A DNA stretch of 64,000 bases from Capsicum annuum (taxonomy: Eukaryota; Streptophyta; Magnoliopsida; Solanales; Solanaceae). A program made the translations under genes and the position numbers. Shown piece by piece: positions 1 to 11,279 of the stretch (positions are counted from its first letter, which is position 1; each line of letters starts with the position of its first letter). Location: positions 49,344,673-49,408,672 of the forward strand of contig NC_061119.1 of NCBI RefSeq assembly GCF_002878395.1, written 5' to 3'. The notes beneath the pieces are model-generated. The model searched no databases and was not told the DNA's origin. It saw only the letters and a list, made by a program, of their open reading frames with translations.

Positions 1-360
1 TAGGGGGCTGTGGGAGGGGCTGAGTGGGATGGGGCTGGGGGAGGGGGTTGCGTGGGGCTAGGTAGGGTGGGGTGAGAGATTGCGGGAGGGGTTATGTGGG
101 GGGCTGGAGAAAGGGGGCTGGGTAAGGTGAGGATTAGGGAAGGGGTTGCGTGGGGCTGGGTGGGATGGGGATAGGTTGGGTGGGGTAGGGGGCTGAGGAA
201 GAGGGAGGGGTTATGTGGGGTTGGGTGGGCTGATGACGAGCTAGGTTGAGGTGGAAGGTTAGGAGAGAGGGATGGGTGGGGTGGGGATAGGCTGGGGCTG
301 AGGTGGGGATGGATGGGCTGGGTTGGGTGGGGAGGGGCCGGAGAGGGGGTGAGGTGGGAA
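1..360. repeat. G-rich degenerate minisatellite
   Basis: The plus strand is built from variants of short words such as GGGGCTGGG, GGGTGGGGT and GGGATGGGG, with many runs of three to six G and almost no C. The array is degenerate, has no fixed period, and is cut by the window edge. Closely spaced G runs make G-quadruplex formation plausible on this strand. It stops abruptly at an A/T-only block. I cannot assign it to an element. Confidence 0.75.
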
Positions 361-740
361 TTTTTTTTTAAATCTATTATTTTTAAATTTTTATTTTTTT
401 AAAATTTTTTTAAATTAAAAAGGATGGAGGAAAAAGAAAAACCCTTTTTAATTTTTTTTAATTTTAATATATTTTTTATTTATTTTTTAATTATTTTAAT
501 ATAAAATTGGCCAAAAATTGACCCCCACTCGCACCCCAGGCTAGTGACTATACTCTCTTTGACCTAGTTAACATGTCAATGCCACATAGGCGAGGTCAAC
601 GGTTAAAGGATGCAAAATGTTGCTTTTTAATGGGTTCAGGGGTCTAGATGACAAACATGTAAGTAGAAGTGTCCAACTTACAAAACCGACATAGTACAGG
701 GGTCCAGAAGGTCATTTTTCCTTTTAAGTTTGATATTGTA
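361..740. other. AT-rich block and unassigned repeat-like DNA
   Basis: 361-510 is nearly pure A/T with long T and A runs. 530-720 has normal composition and resembles a transposon terminal region (CCACATAGGCGAGGTCAACG at about 583-602), but no terminal inverted repeat or target-site duplication was found. No coding frame is visible. Confidence 0.4.
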
Positions 741-1982
741 CTTTTATAATCATTAGTGTTGGAGGGTTATGAACACCCGATAGCTATGTGTTTTACATGA
801 TTTCAGATTTTCATGTAACGATTGAATTAAACCATGTATATTACTGCTTTTCTCAATTGATATAACCATGATGAGCACTATCAAAAATAATATTCAGTTA
901 AACTTAGTTCAGTTCAGTACTAGTGTCAGTTCAGTTGGGAGTAGGATTTAACACCAAGCGAACCTAAGGATGGGGGCTCACCTGCCAGATAAGACTGGGT
1001 CCTTAGAAGTAGTCCCTAAGTTATAGAACTACGTAACCAGCGTAGGATTATGAGATGTCACCCGCCAGTTTAGGACTGACATTCTCTTAGGGGTTACCCT
1101 CTAGTTAGGATTTACTCCTTAGTCCTTCGGGACACCAGACTAGTGGATCCACACAACTAATGATATTACTCATGACACGGTACTGACACCCTTCTAACTA
1201 GGGTTACAGGTTGGATCTCCATTAGCTCAGATTTGGGCATGTTGATTATATGATTCCTCCCACACTCTCAGTACAATAATCAGTGTATTTCACTTCAGAT
1301 TTGCCTCACCAAGTGTACATATTTTTAGTTATTCAGTTATACAACTTTCAATCTTTTAGATTACAGATTATCTCAGACACATATTTATGCTCGGTCTTGC
1401 ATTCTCAGATATTACATATTCATACATTTATGCTCAGTTACCTCATGCATTTTAGTCAGTCCTCATATCATATACCAGTACATTAAAAGTACTGACAACA
1501 TACTTTTCTTTGCACTATTTTGTCTTATAAATAGGTTTAGATGCTCAGTTTCCTGATCGTTCTTAGATAGTAGAAACAACGGTGGTGAGTCCTCATCCAT
1601 CGAGGATATAATTCTTTTATCCCAGTTATTTTAGTATTTCCTTATGTTCAGTCAGTCGGAGTTAGTTGGGGGCTTGTCCTATCAACTCCTCATGATATTT
1701 AGAGGCTTTCAAATAATCAGTTGGATAGTCAGTCAGGCCTTTCTATGTTATCAGTTGTTTTCAGATAGACAGTTGGTTTCTAGTATTCAATTAGATATTT
1801 CAGATATGTTTTGATATGTATTTTAGTATCCAGTTTTATATTATCTTATTAGCTTACCTTTCACACAAGTGTATTACTATTTTATTCAATGCTCACAGTA
1901 GGTACCAACTCATAGGTTAGCTTGTGGTCACTTGTGGCTGTAAGCACCGTTATTGCGACTGGGGGTATCCTCGGGTTATGAC
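741..1982 (+). mobile_element. 3' part of a Tekay-like gypsy LTR
   Basis: This stretch follows the same order of landmarks as the 3' half of the LTRs at 31250-32379 and 40840-41914. These are a GGTTATGAACACCCGATAG-like segment, the 'priced' block with ACCAAGCGAACC and CACCTGCCAG, a PyTCAGTTA-rich stretch, and an end resembling CTCGGGTTATGACA at about 1982. The 5' half of the LTR is missing. Gag-like sequence follows at once with no primer site, so the junction is a deletion. Homology was judged by eye. Confidence 0.65.
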
Positions 1983-3470
1983 AATTAGGGTAGAACCTCC
2001 CCCAATTAGAGGTGGTGTGCACGGTCATTGGGGTGGTCCCTAGGATGATTATAGAGGTCCCCAGGCAGGTAGGATAAGAGATCAGTTAGGCACTCAATTG
2101 GGTGGCAGGTGTGGTTAGTTGTATGTTGTACCTTGTAGGCCCGAGACAGAGTCTTTGGATACTATCATCACAGGTATGATTTCAGTATTCCATTAGTCGA
2201 CTTTTGCTTTATTTGTTCCGGATCCATTTATTTTATGTATTTACCTATGATGCCCTGTGGTTAGAGTTATCTTGGGATTGCTCATCTGTGCCGTTATGAG
2301 TATCTACTCTCGTGGGTAATTCTTTAGTAGAGGATTAGGTTTATAAATCTTGTGTTGTGACTGTTCGAGAGTTTAATACTTAGGTTGATCTTATTATGTT
2401 AGATATAGTGTATTTTGATGTGATTCTAGGCATGGATTAATTATCCCCTTATCCCACAGTCTTAGATTATTTTGCCAAGACTATTACCTTTGCCATGCCC
2501 GACATACTTCTGATAGTATGGTATGTATCTATTAGCAGCGAGATTATGGGGATTATTTCTTATGTTTGGGCTAGGAGACTTATATTGAGAGGTGAGTTTT
2601 ATCTCACTTATTTTCGTGATGTTACTATGAATAGTCCCTTGCTTGTCTTCGTTCCTATAGTCCATGAGTTCCTGATGTTTTTCCTACCTATCAACCTGGT
2701 CTTCCTCCTAAGAATGATATTGAGTTTACTATTGATCTTGAGCCAGACACTTAACCTATTTCTATAACACCTTACCGTATGGCCCTTGTTGAGCTTAAGG
2801 AGTTGAATTCTTGCCTTTAGGATTTTTTAGGTAAGGGTTTCATTAGATTGAGTATGTTTCCTTAGGGTAATACTATCTTATTTGTGAAGAAGAAAAATGG
2901 TTCCTTATATATGTGTATTAACTACATACAACTTTATAAGGTGACGGTGAAGAACAAGTATCCTATGCCTCATAGTGATGATTTATTTGACTAGCTTTAG
3001 GGAGTTGTAGTGTTCTATAAGATTGACTTGAGGTCCTATTACCATCAGTTTAGGATTTAGGATGAGGATATATCGCCTTCTGGACTCGTTATGGTCATTA
3101 CCAGTTTCTGGTGATGTCTTTTAGGTTAACCAATGGACCTACAACGTTCATGGACTTGATGAGTTGCTTGTTCATGCCTTATTTGGATTCCTTCATGATT
3201 TTATTCATTGACACATCCTTGTGTATTTGAACAGGAGAGATGAGCATATGCAACATTGAGGATTATGCTTTAGACTTAGAGAAATCATAGGTTTTTTGCC
3301 ACACTTAGAGAAATCATAGGCTTTATCTAGGGATGTCAAACGACTGCAATCTAGAGAGATTCCAATGGTTAAGGTTTGGTGGAGACACAGCCTAGTAGAG
3401 AAGGCTACTTAGGAGATCGAGAGTAAGATGTTGGCCAAATGTCCTCACCTGCTCTACCTTTTAGGTACAT
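1983..3470 (+). pseudogene. Degenerate gypsy gag-protease-RT-integrase remnant
   Basis: A chromovirus polyprotein compressed by deletions. 1990-2130 reads as the Gly/Arg-rich gag tail. 2160-2500 is the protease and linker, ending with a VILGMD*LSPY-like stretch followed by FAKTITFAMP, a strongly conserved gypsy segment. 2640-3240 is reverse transcriptase: the LEPDTQPIS-ITPYRMA entry segment, then [12 protein letters not shown] and a degraded FIDD box. From about 3330 the frame jumps to the integrase C-terminus (WWRHSLVEKAT, then KCPHL), so RNase H and the integrase core are gone. Frameshifts and stops occur throughout, so it cannot encode a product. Neighbours are an LTR fragment upstream and an unrelated LTR downstream. 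Confidence 0.8.
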
Positions 3471-3981
3471 CCTAACCTTTTATTTCTAGGTCATTTTTTA
3501 TATTTCCATGCATTTTTTCTATTTATAGCCTTTCTCTTACTGCCCCAAGTCATTTATGACTTGCTGGTGTTGATAGTTCAATTATCGGATAGTTTGTTTT
3601 TTAGAGCCAATTCCCTGTTTTAAAGTCTTTACTGGTAAGAATTTTCTATCATGAAAAAACTTTAGCTTAACGACCTTGTATGACAATTTTGACTATTCCA
3701 TCAGCATTAGAACATCAATTTTAGTCTAGGAGAACTTTTTGTTCGGGTCCCAAGGCTTTTAGACTCTGTTTGAGCTATTGGCCATAAATTGATAAAATTG
3801 ACCCATGGGTGTAGGGCCCATATTTTGTCGAAATGACCTTGAATTGAAATTTTGATTGTGTCATTGAGTTTGCAATGTTGAATTTAATAGGGTAGCATAG
3901 TTTGTTTGCATGTATAGGATTCTGAATGAATCCCGTAGGGTCGGTGAAGACTTGGAAATTTTTAAAGTCTCAGCTGGTACA

Positions 3982-4189
3982 CCCGCTAAAGCGGCCATTT
4001 AGATGCTTTAGCAACCTTATCTTACCCAGCAAGCCGCTCTAGAGGTAGTTTGACCGCTAAAGAAGATGCTGCTTTATCGCCAGCTTGACTACTTTAGCGG
4101 TCTGTCAATGCTAAGCGGGTACCACTTTAGCAGTACTTGGCCGCTTTAGCGGTGACTGCCTAAGCGGACAAGTGTCCGCTTAAGCGACA
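3982..4189. repeat. Iterated CCGCTTTAGCGG word cluster in LTR
   Basis: About eleven variants of one 10-12-bp word (CCGCTAAAGCGG, CTTTAGCGG, CCGCTTAAGCG, CTTTAGCAG) occur on both strands, separated by 5-15 bp of unrelated sequence. Several are near-perfect palindromes. The block ends just before a GGAATTAAATCC TATA-like stretch, which places it in the putative U3 promoter region. Confidence 0.8.
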
Positions 4190-5220
4190 CCTGCAAGGAA
4201 TTAAATCCTCCACTTACCCAATTTTTCTACCACTTTCTCACAAGTCTCAAGAGTGAAAACCCTAGAGAGTGTGGGAACCTGGGAGAAACATTATGAGGAA
4301 ATTTTTGGGGTGTTTGTGAGCTCGGACTACTTATTTCTTCATCAAAAGCTTGGTATATTTTCATTAAATTCATAGATAGTTTCTCAATTTATCCCTAAAA
4401 TTCCTAGTTTATTGTTGGGTTGATTTTAGCGTCATTTGAGTTCAAAATTTTCCCATTCTTTTGTGTATATGTTCCTTGAGCACAGAGGGACGTGTTGATG
4501 ATTTTAAAAGTGCGATTCTGCAGGAAGGCTCCATATGGGATTTTGAATTGATTTTGGACCTGAAGCATAAAAATACATATAGGTACTATTTTCCTTGTAT
4601 TTCTGAGTAGATTATCATTTGATAGAGCGGCATTGTGCATAAGCTTCTTGGAAGGGGAAATCATTGATTTAGTGGATTTCACCGGGTTTTATTCGGTGTC
4701 CAGGTAGGCTAGGTTTACCTTTCTCACAAATTGGGTTAAATTGAAGTATATTTATGATAATATGCTAGATGTGGGTTGGAAATTAGGATTTGGAGTAACA
4801 TTTAACGTGAATTGAATTATTTAGCCGATTAAGGAATTATAAATTAGGCATAATTGTCTTAGCTACTCATTATTTAGGTAAGATTGCTATCTTAGAACTA
4901 AAATGTGACTTATTTAATATATAGTAGTGAAATTAGATGCCTTAACCTAGTTTGGGGTAGAATTTTCCTTAGAATGAATTTTGGGGATTAGAAGTGGGCC
5001 CCTCTGAACCACCTTAGGTCAGGCTTACTAGTAGCTCCTTTTAGTCTTTAAAAACGTGTTATATTATCTAAATTTATATTCTAGAGCTTGAGAAGGTCAT
5101 ATAAATGATGATTTATGCTAGATTGGTACTTGGGAGATGGTATTAGTTCCAATTTGAGTTCGACAAGTTATGACTTTTAGTTCGGATCTATTTTGACAAT
5201 ATTTATGATATGAATTTTGA

Positions 5221-5352
5221 TTCAAGTCTGGAAAATGACGATATGAGTTCCATTTCAAGTCTGACAAATAATTATATGAGCTCTAGTTCAAGTACGACAA
5301 ATAATGATGCGAGTTTAGCTTCAAGTCTGGCAAATGATGATATGTGTTCTGG
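5221..5352. repeat. 33-bp tandem repeat, four units, inside LTR
   Basis: Four consecutive 33-bp units start at 5221, 5254, 5287 and 5320, each opening with TTCAAGT(C/A)(T/C)G and continuing with (G/A)(A/C)AAAT-ATGATATGAGTT variants. Degenerate partial units flank the array on both sides. The homologous part of the LTR near 13.5 kb does not show the array. Confidence 0.85.
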
Positions 5353-5872
5353 TTCAAGCCCTTCCTTGAGACGTTATTTATGATGTTTATATAAACGATT
5401 TGAGTACAATGCTTATGGTATGGAAGGATCTATGGTTATGATTCTAAGATATAGCTAATTAGTATAATTCCAATTATTATTTCTTTTTGATTGCACCCTC
5501 TGAGCTTGTGGGGCCTCGCATTGGGTTATTTACTTTTCCGCACTTCTTGGCTTATGGAGGCAAGTTATGTAGTGATAGTTATGTTTCCTTTAATGTTATT
5601 ATTCTGGTTATTTATTTACAGTATTTGGAGCATCATTTTAGGTTTGCCTTCTTACCTTGACTTAGTTTATTTATCTCATATTTTATTATATTTATATTAC
5701 GACTTAGCTTAATCGGTCATAGATACCTACTGAATACCGTGGCTTTGGTACTCATACTACACTTCTGTACCTTTTTGGTGCAGATTTTAGTACTAGTTTC
5801 CATCGTTGATGCTGTGATCGTGCGAGTTAAATTTTGGAGACTGGGTAAGTTCTCGGAGTCAGAGTTGAATTT

Positions 5873-5908
5873 TTCTTCTTCTCCTTCTTCTTCCTCTTCT
5901 TCTTCTTT
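5873..5908. repeat. TTC-rich microsatellite
   Basis: Imperfect run of TTC/TCC triplets, preceding the conserved 3' part of the LTR. Confidence 0.85.
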
Positions 5909-6217
5909 TGTATTTTGCATAGTATTTCCATTTTCGAGACTGTTGTATGTTTGACTATGATAGTAATCGTATTTTTTTTTGATTATTGGCTCTTTCACCA
6001 ACACTACTAGGTCATGGGATATTGTTATTTCTCTTATTTCTTTTTTTTTTATTATTACTCCGTGATTTATTGCTTGTAAGCCTTTACTTGCATATTTCTG
6101 GATTTATGCCATATTTCCACCAAATTAGCCCATTGTTTATAGCTCTGGGCTATGGTTTTGCTTACCTACTAGTGGGATAAAGTAGGTGCCATCATGACAT
6201 GGAAATCGGGTGCTAAG

Positions 6218-7960
6218 ACCAACACTTTGCCCTATACAATAATGTCAATTTTGTGTCAATTCATCCATCACCAAGCCAAATAGAAACAAACTATGAGTTG
6301 ATACCTAGTGTAACCCCATCTCACTAAGAAAGTGCTCTGAGTATCCTTACACTATCCTAACCTACATTTTAGCTCTATTCTACAAGTCCTTTATCACCTT
6401 AATATAGGCCATCGATACACCTCTTTCTTCTACGAATCACCATTTACTTTTCTTAGACTTTGTCATAGTCCTTCTCAAGATTAGTAAAAACCATATGTGA
6501 GTCGCTCTTCCTTTCTCAAAAATTTTCCATCAGTCTCCTCACAAGATAGATAGATTCTGTGGTTAATCACCTTGGCATGAATCCAGACCGATTCTCAAAA
6601 ATAGATACACCACTCCCCATTCTCCATCACTCTCTCCCAAACTTTCATAGTGTCTTAACAACTTAATACCCCTGTGATTGTTGATATTTTAGTTATCACA
6701 CTTTTTATTGTATAATAGAACCATTATACCCCACCTTCATTCCTTAGGAATCTTGATTGTCTTAAAAATGACATTGAATAAGCTACTCGACCACTCCAAA
6801 CCTACTCTATCCATGCTTTTCCAAGAATCTACTGGGATCTCATCTAGCCCTGTCACTTTTCCCTTGATCATCATAATAATGGCATACTTCACCTCTTCAA
6901 CCTTAAAACATCCATATTACCTAAAATTTGAAGTCTCCTAGAGTTCTCTAGTTCACTTAACATAATGCCACTATCCCATTCTCTACTCAGTAATTTATAA
7001 AAGTATCCTTGACATCTTTTCTTAATGAGGGTCTCCTCCGCCCACACCTTGCCTTATTTATCTTTGATAGACTTCCCTTGAGCCAAGTCCTTGTCCTTGA
7101 TCTCTCCTAACTTACAAACCTATCAACTTCTTATCTTTGCCTTTATCCCTTATTTCAATATATAGTCTTTGAAAGTTGTCATCATAGCTGTTGTAACCAC
7201 TACCTTAACCTCCATCCTTGGTACCTTATAGATTTCCCTATTTTCCTACTTCTCTTCCATCCTTGGTACCTTGTAGATTTCCCTATTTTCCTACTTCTCA
7301 TCCTTCTCCGTGCAGTTCATACACTTTGTATATGGAATCTTCTTTATTTTCACTTCTCCTAGAACTTATTCATTCAGAATTAATCACCTTGACGTCCACC
7401 AAAGCTACCCTTCGACACCCTAGTACCTCTTTACCGGTTTTTCTAATGCAACAAGATGTCTTATCCCACATACTTTATGCATCCCCACAACTCCTCTAAT
7501 CCCCCATTATTGTCAATTTCTCCCTGATTTCATACAAGAGGTTATGTGTTAAACCACCCTAATAATCCTAGGTCGGATATATAATTTTTTTCCCTCCCTT
7601 GCTTAATCTCCAAGTCCAACACCAAAAGGTTATGTTGGGTAGAAAGATTCTCACTCAGGATAAAATTGTGAATCTTAAAAAAGCCTCTTGCCCGCTTCCT
7701 AAAAAACAAGTAATCTATTCGAGTTTTATCCCCCACACTATGGAACGTAATAAAATGATCATCCTTCTTTAGAAAGGATGAGATAGCTATCAAAAACTCA
7801 AAAGTTCTATATAAATCCAAGAGTGAGGTTCCACCATTATTTCTAACCCCAAAACCAATGCCTCTAGGCATATCATCAAAGCTATTAGAAGTGTTCCCAA
7901 CATGGCCACTAAAATCTTTGACAATAAATATAAATTACCCAAATCTCTATAAATCATGGT
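6218..7960 (-). pseudogene. RTE-type LINE fragment (endonuclease and RT)
   Basis: Read on the minus strand, 7871-7542 is one open frame of 109 codons matching the C-terminal half of an RTE-clade apurinic endonuclease. It has GFGVRNNGGTSLLDL, then TRIDYLFFRKR around the conserved Ile-Asp-Tyr, then STQHNLLVLDLEI with the catalytic-region His. Reverse transcriptase follows at about 6930-6240: GFMPR*LTTESIYL, and a palm segment reading FTNLEKDYDKV where the family has F-x-DLEKAYD. The catalytic Asp therefore appears as Asn. The fragment ends inside the WCMLFADD region, exactly at the LTR boundary. Stops and shifts make it non-functional. A 45-bp in-frame tandem duplication lies at 7212-7301. The 5' end and the 3' UTR are absent. 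Confidence 0.85.
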
Positions 7961-9456
7961 ACAAGCCCATTATATCCACATAATAGTAAACAACCACATA
8001 AGATACCTATGAAGTCAACTCAAGCCTCCATTTAGGCATCAAAATTATATTAAAACCTCCAATCAATAATAAAGTCAACATAAGCCCCTACACAAAAAAT
8101 ATGAAAATAATAATCAATCCTAAATAATGTAAGCAATGTGATACACATTAAGAAATGTTATGGGTTGGGTGTATCACATTGCCTGAAGAAACTGGGAAGA
8201 AAGTTAAGCCATAATCTACCTTAAAAGCTGAAGGTACGAGCCTGAGCCCTTCAATGCAATGACTTTTCCTTTTGAGAAACTTCATAATACTCTCAGTCTA
8301 TGAAAACTGGTTTCTATACATAATTAGGAGTCTATTGATATCCATATTGGCATACTTTTGTTTCCTATCCAATGTTAACTTTGAAAATTAACCTAAAAAA
8401 TAAAAGGGTAAAGCTTGAATTGTAAGAAGGAATCACTTTACCCCTACTAAGGGTTCTAAATATAAAACTTCTTTTAAAACCGAGTTAAAATAGATTAGAA
8501 ATCATTGAAATACTTATTTTTCAATTAACCGAGTAAAATCCAAAATTGTAAGTTTAAAATCAAACTTTTGAAGATTATTTTATGATATAATCAATGGGTA
8601 ATGGAAAAAAATGGGTTTAGAAGATTACCCAAATCAAAGTTGATGAAATCCCTTTTTAGATTCTCCCAAAATCATGTTCCCCAAGCTTGAAAATGGAGTT
8701 AAATTGTGAATATAGGGATTTATATATGATGAATAGTGCGTTCACTACAAACACAATCATCCCCTCGCATTTGCAAAGATTACTGACCCAGACCAACCAT
8801 GATTGCAGTGGATCAGTTGCGAATGTATAGAAGGAAGAGAATTGACCCAAACCCAATTACTCATCATGACCACGGTCACATCACCACATTTGCAAAGGAT
8901 AATAATTTCTTTCTTCCAAAATGTGAAAGGGCAGATGGCTTCACCAGTTGAGTCCTAAGAGCAAAAATGCTTTAAATACACCCTTGAGATTCTCTTGGAA
9001 CAACACATAAATAAACCAATAGTGTTAGTAGGATTACTTCAATGTTTCGGGCTCAATGAAACCATCAAATTTACCAAAGGAGGTCATTTTCAACAAGTTT
9101 AACCTTTGGAACCCCATTAGGCCTGAAGAACTAGTTTCTCACGCAAACACTTAAAAATCATAATATATCCTTAGAACCCAAACTAACTATGCCACTGGCC
9201 TAGATTTGAAATTTTAAATCTAATGGAACTAACAAATTTTATCTAATACTCATATCACAAAATATTGATCAAAATCAACTATATCCCTTTAGTGTCTACT
9301 CAAAACCTCAAACAAGTATAAATCACTCCTAAATTATTTGGGGACCATGCCAACTATCGCAAAACTCATAGATATTATAAAACAACAACAAAGAATAGAA
9401 AAATGGTTAAAACATAGAAAAAATCTAAAAATCACTTCTAGGGTTGTTATATCTAC
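7961..9456 (-). mobile_element. LTR R1, probable 3' LTR of element H (truncated)
   Basis: On the minus strand this follows the same sequence order as the LTRs at 41915-43883 and 44650-47036: a GGTTGTTATAT start near 9456, a TTTGGGGACCATGCC-type segment near 9350, the AAGGAGGTCATTTTCAACAAG segment near 9075, and the ATGACTTTTCC and AGAAAGTTAAGCC segments near 8200-8260. The low-coordinate end is cut at the LINE. It carries the CGCATTTGCAAAGG word block (about 8750-8900) with a TATATAAAT box beside it near 8720-8730. The fragment at 29126-29986 has the same word. Confidence 0.65.
8133..8182. repeat. 14-bp perfect inverted repeat (hairpin)
   Basis: GCAATGTGATACAC at 8133-8146 is exactly inverted at 8169-8182 with a 22-base loop. 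The homologous LTRs lack the second arm, so this looks like a copy-specific templated inversion rather than a conserved structure. Confidence 0.85.
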
Positions 9457-9479
9457 ACGACTCAAAACTTAGAATAAGA

Positions 9480-9795
9480 ACCCCTAGACATTTACCATGG
9501 ACTCTAGATGCTCCAAATGTTGTCTTATAATACCCACCATCTAAATCTTGTGACACTTTTTGAATGAGTCCTAGCATGGTAATGATGACCTTTACCTAAG
9601 AAGTCTCTATAATGGGATGATAAACCATTAAAACCATTATACCTATGAACCCTCTTGTTGTTGTTTCCATAGACATGATAACTAATCTCTTCAATAATTT
9701 TAGCATGATCAACCACCTAGAAGAAATTATCACTAGTAGTCATGGTATGTTTGGTACATAAATGGAGATGAGTAATAATTATTATGTCATAATTT
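9480..9795 (-). pseudogene. Gypsy gag remnant, C-terminal side (element H)
   Basis: Minus-strand frame at 9716-9525 reads VVDHAKIIEEI followed by a basic, Asn/Gly/His-rich stretch (GNNNKRVHRYNGFNGLSSHY). That is the usual gag segment after the conserved capsid part and before the zinc knuckle. It continues the gag that breaks off at about 11280, so one gag has been divided by the LTR between 9.8 and 11.28 kb. No zinc knuckle or pol follows; the sequence runs into LTR R1, implying loss of the pol region. Confidence 0.65.
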
Positions 9796-11279
9796 CATGG
9801 AACTTTTGATGCTTAAAACAAGGAAAATATGCAAATACTTAGGCCATTTTGTTAGATATGGTGTGTGTGTTGTCAGAAAATTAGGTTGAAAGTGAAGTGG
9901 ATCAGAATAAGATGAAAAATCTCGAAAAATCAAAGTTGCTGCCTGGACTATGAGTCGTTGGGAGGCTATACAACTCATAGCCTAAGTTGTGGTCATAGCG
10001 ATGATGGTTGCTGAGTCAATGAGTAAAGTAGAGGCTGACTACGACTTGTATAGAGTGGCAATAAGTCGTAGTATGAAGTCGTTCTTAGAAAATTAGATAA
10101 AGCTGTAAAGATAGACAACTTAAAGTTCCAATAGAAATGAAGAAGACTATGAGTTGTTATTCCAGGTTATGACTCGTAGTGATGAGCCATTATGACAACA
10201 ATAAAAGATACCCTGAAAGGTGAAAACCCAATGAAGTGACAACGAGTCCAGCCAATGATTCATAAGTTCTAACTATAAGTCCTCATCACTAAGCATAAAA
10301 TATAGAAAACAGAGCTAACAATGAGTCATTATCAGTCTAGACAACTCATTGCTTGAGGCGTGATCTCTGCCAACTTTATTTTCCTATTTTATTTTGATTA
10401 GTTTTTTTCTTATTTGAGAAACTATAAATTTACATTGGATATTTTTGTAACGGTTTATGCACCTTATACTCTTACAACCATATTTTGATTGCAAGATTGA
10501 CTTTTGATCTTGGAATCTCTTTATTCTTTATTTTTGGTTTATTAATTAATTCGAGACTTTGGTTTTCTTCATCAATTAGTGTGAGATTATTCATATGTTT
10601 TCTTTATTGAATTCCATGGATTTTTTCACAACTATGAGTGGCTAAATCCCTTAGCTAGGGTTTTGGAAACCCAGGCAGAATAATGAAGCAGGGAAAATGT
10701 GAGTTTTTTCTAGATCATTGTTTACATGTGCATTATGATTTTTTTTAGTTTAATTGGTTTCTTAGAAGTGTCCAACACTAAGATCTTGCCTGTATTTGAG
10801 ATCTTCTTCACAAGAGAGATTGAGATTGGGAAAAGAAGATTACATCAGTAATTTGAGGCTATCAACCTTCGTCTAATTTCTTGATACCCATAAGGTGATA
10901 TTTAAACTAGAATCAAAGAAAAGGGTTATTAAGGTGACACCCTGAGACTCACAAGGTGAGGGTGAGATTTATCAAAGCATTCATAAGATGGTTATAATCC
11001 TAGCTTGTCAGATTCTGCATATGTGGCGATGAGATAGTTGGATTAAGCACAAGAAACCTATGAATTTAGGAAGCTAGGGGGAACATAATCGTAGTGTTCA
11101 TCTCATATTGTTTACAACCAAAAGCATTCTTAACTTGTTACTTTTTACTGTTTACTACAAAAACCCTCTATTTACTTTTCTGCACTTCTAGCTACTTTAA
11201 CAAGTTTGAGAGATAGATTCAACCTATTCTCTGTGGGATCGACCCTAACCTAGTTGGGTTGCTATAATTTGATAGTGAC
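9796..11279 (+). mobile_element. Solo-like LTR D inserted in gag
   Basis: The 3' end reads CTGTGGGATCGACCCTAAC followed by AGTTGGGTTGCTATAATTTG, the typical end of a second class of plant gypsy LTR also seen at 38250-38342 and, inverted, at 52968-53050. Gag of the host element lies on both sides in the opposite orientation. A TATA-like ACTATAAATT occurs at 10421-10430, preceded by the GACTATGAGTCGT word cluster. The 5' boundary is approximate (a TGATGCTTAAAAC candidate start lies near 9809), and I could not identify a target-site duplication. Confidence 0.6.
9946..10350. repeat. Iterated ACTATGAGTCGT word cluster
   Basis: At least ten variants of an 11-13-bp word (ACTATGAGTCGTT, ACAACTCATAGCC, CTACGACTTGTA, AATAAGTCGTAG, TTATGACTCGTAG) lie in both orientations over about 400 bp. 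The block ends some 70 bp before a TATA-like box. Confidence 0.75.

Larger units (their letters stand above)
3480..6217 (+). mobile_element. LTR of a Tekay-like element (family with CCGCTTTAGCGG words)
   Basis: The stretch matches, in order, the solo LTR at 11962-14213 plus 27795-29120. Shared landmarks are a CATTTATGACTTGC segment, GGTCCCAAGGCTT, the GAGCACAGAGGGAC region and a 3' end with CTACTAGTGGG and GTAGGTGCCATCATGAC. It is about 2.7 kb against 3.6 kb for the homologue. The 5' edge is uncertain by about 20 bases; the 3' edge falls where LINE sequence begins. It contains a promoter-proximal word cluster, a 33-bp tandem array and a TTC microsatellite. It could be a solo LTR or the remains of a 3' LTR; no target-site duplication was recognised. 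Confidence 0.7.

Noticed and set aside
1..360. CpG island or promoter of a host gene
   Set aside because: The block is G-rich on one strand with few C, has almost no CpG, and is followed by no open frame.
533..740. Possible terminus of a Mutator-like DNA transposon
   Set aside because: The composition is reminiscent, but no inverted repeat partner and no 9-bp target duplication could be found.
3982..4189. CRISPR-like array (short palindromic repeats with spacers)
   Set aside because: Words vary in sequence, spacing and orientation, the organism is a plant, and no cas gene exists. It is a U3 word cluster.
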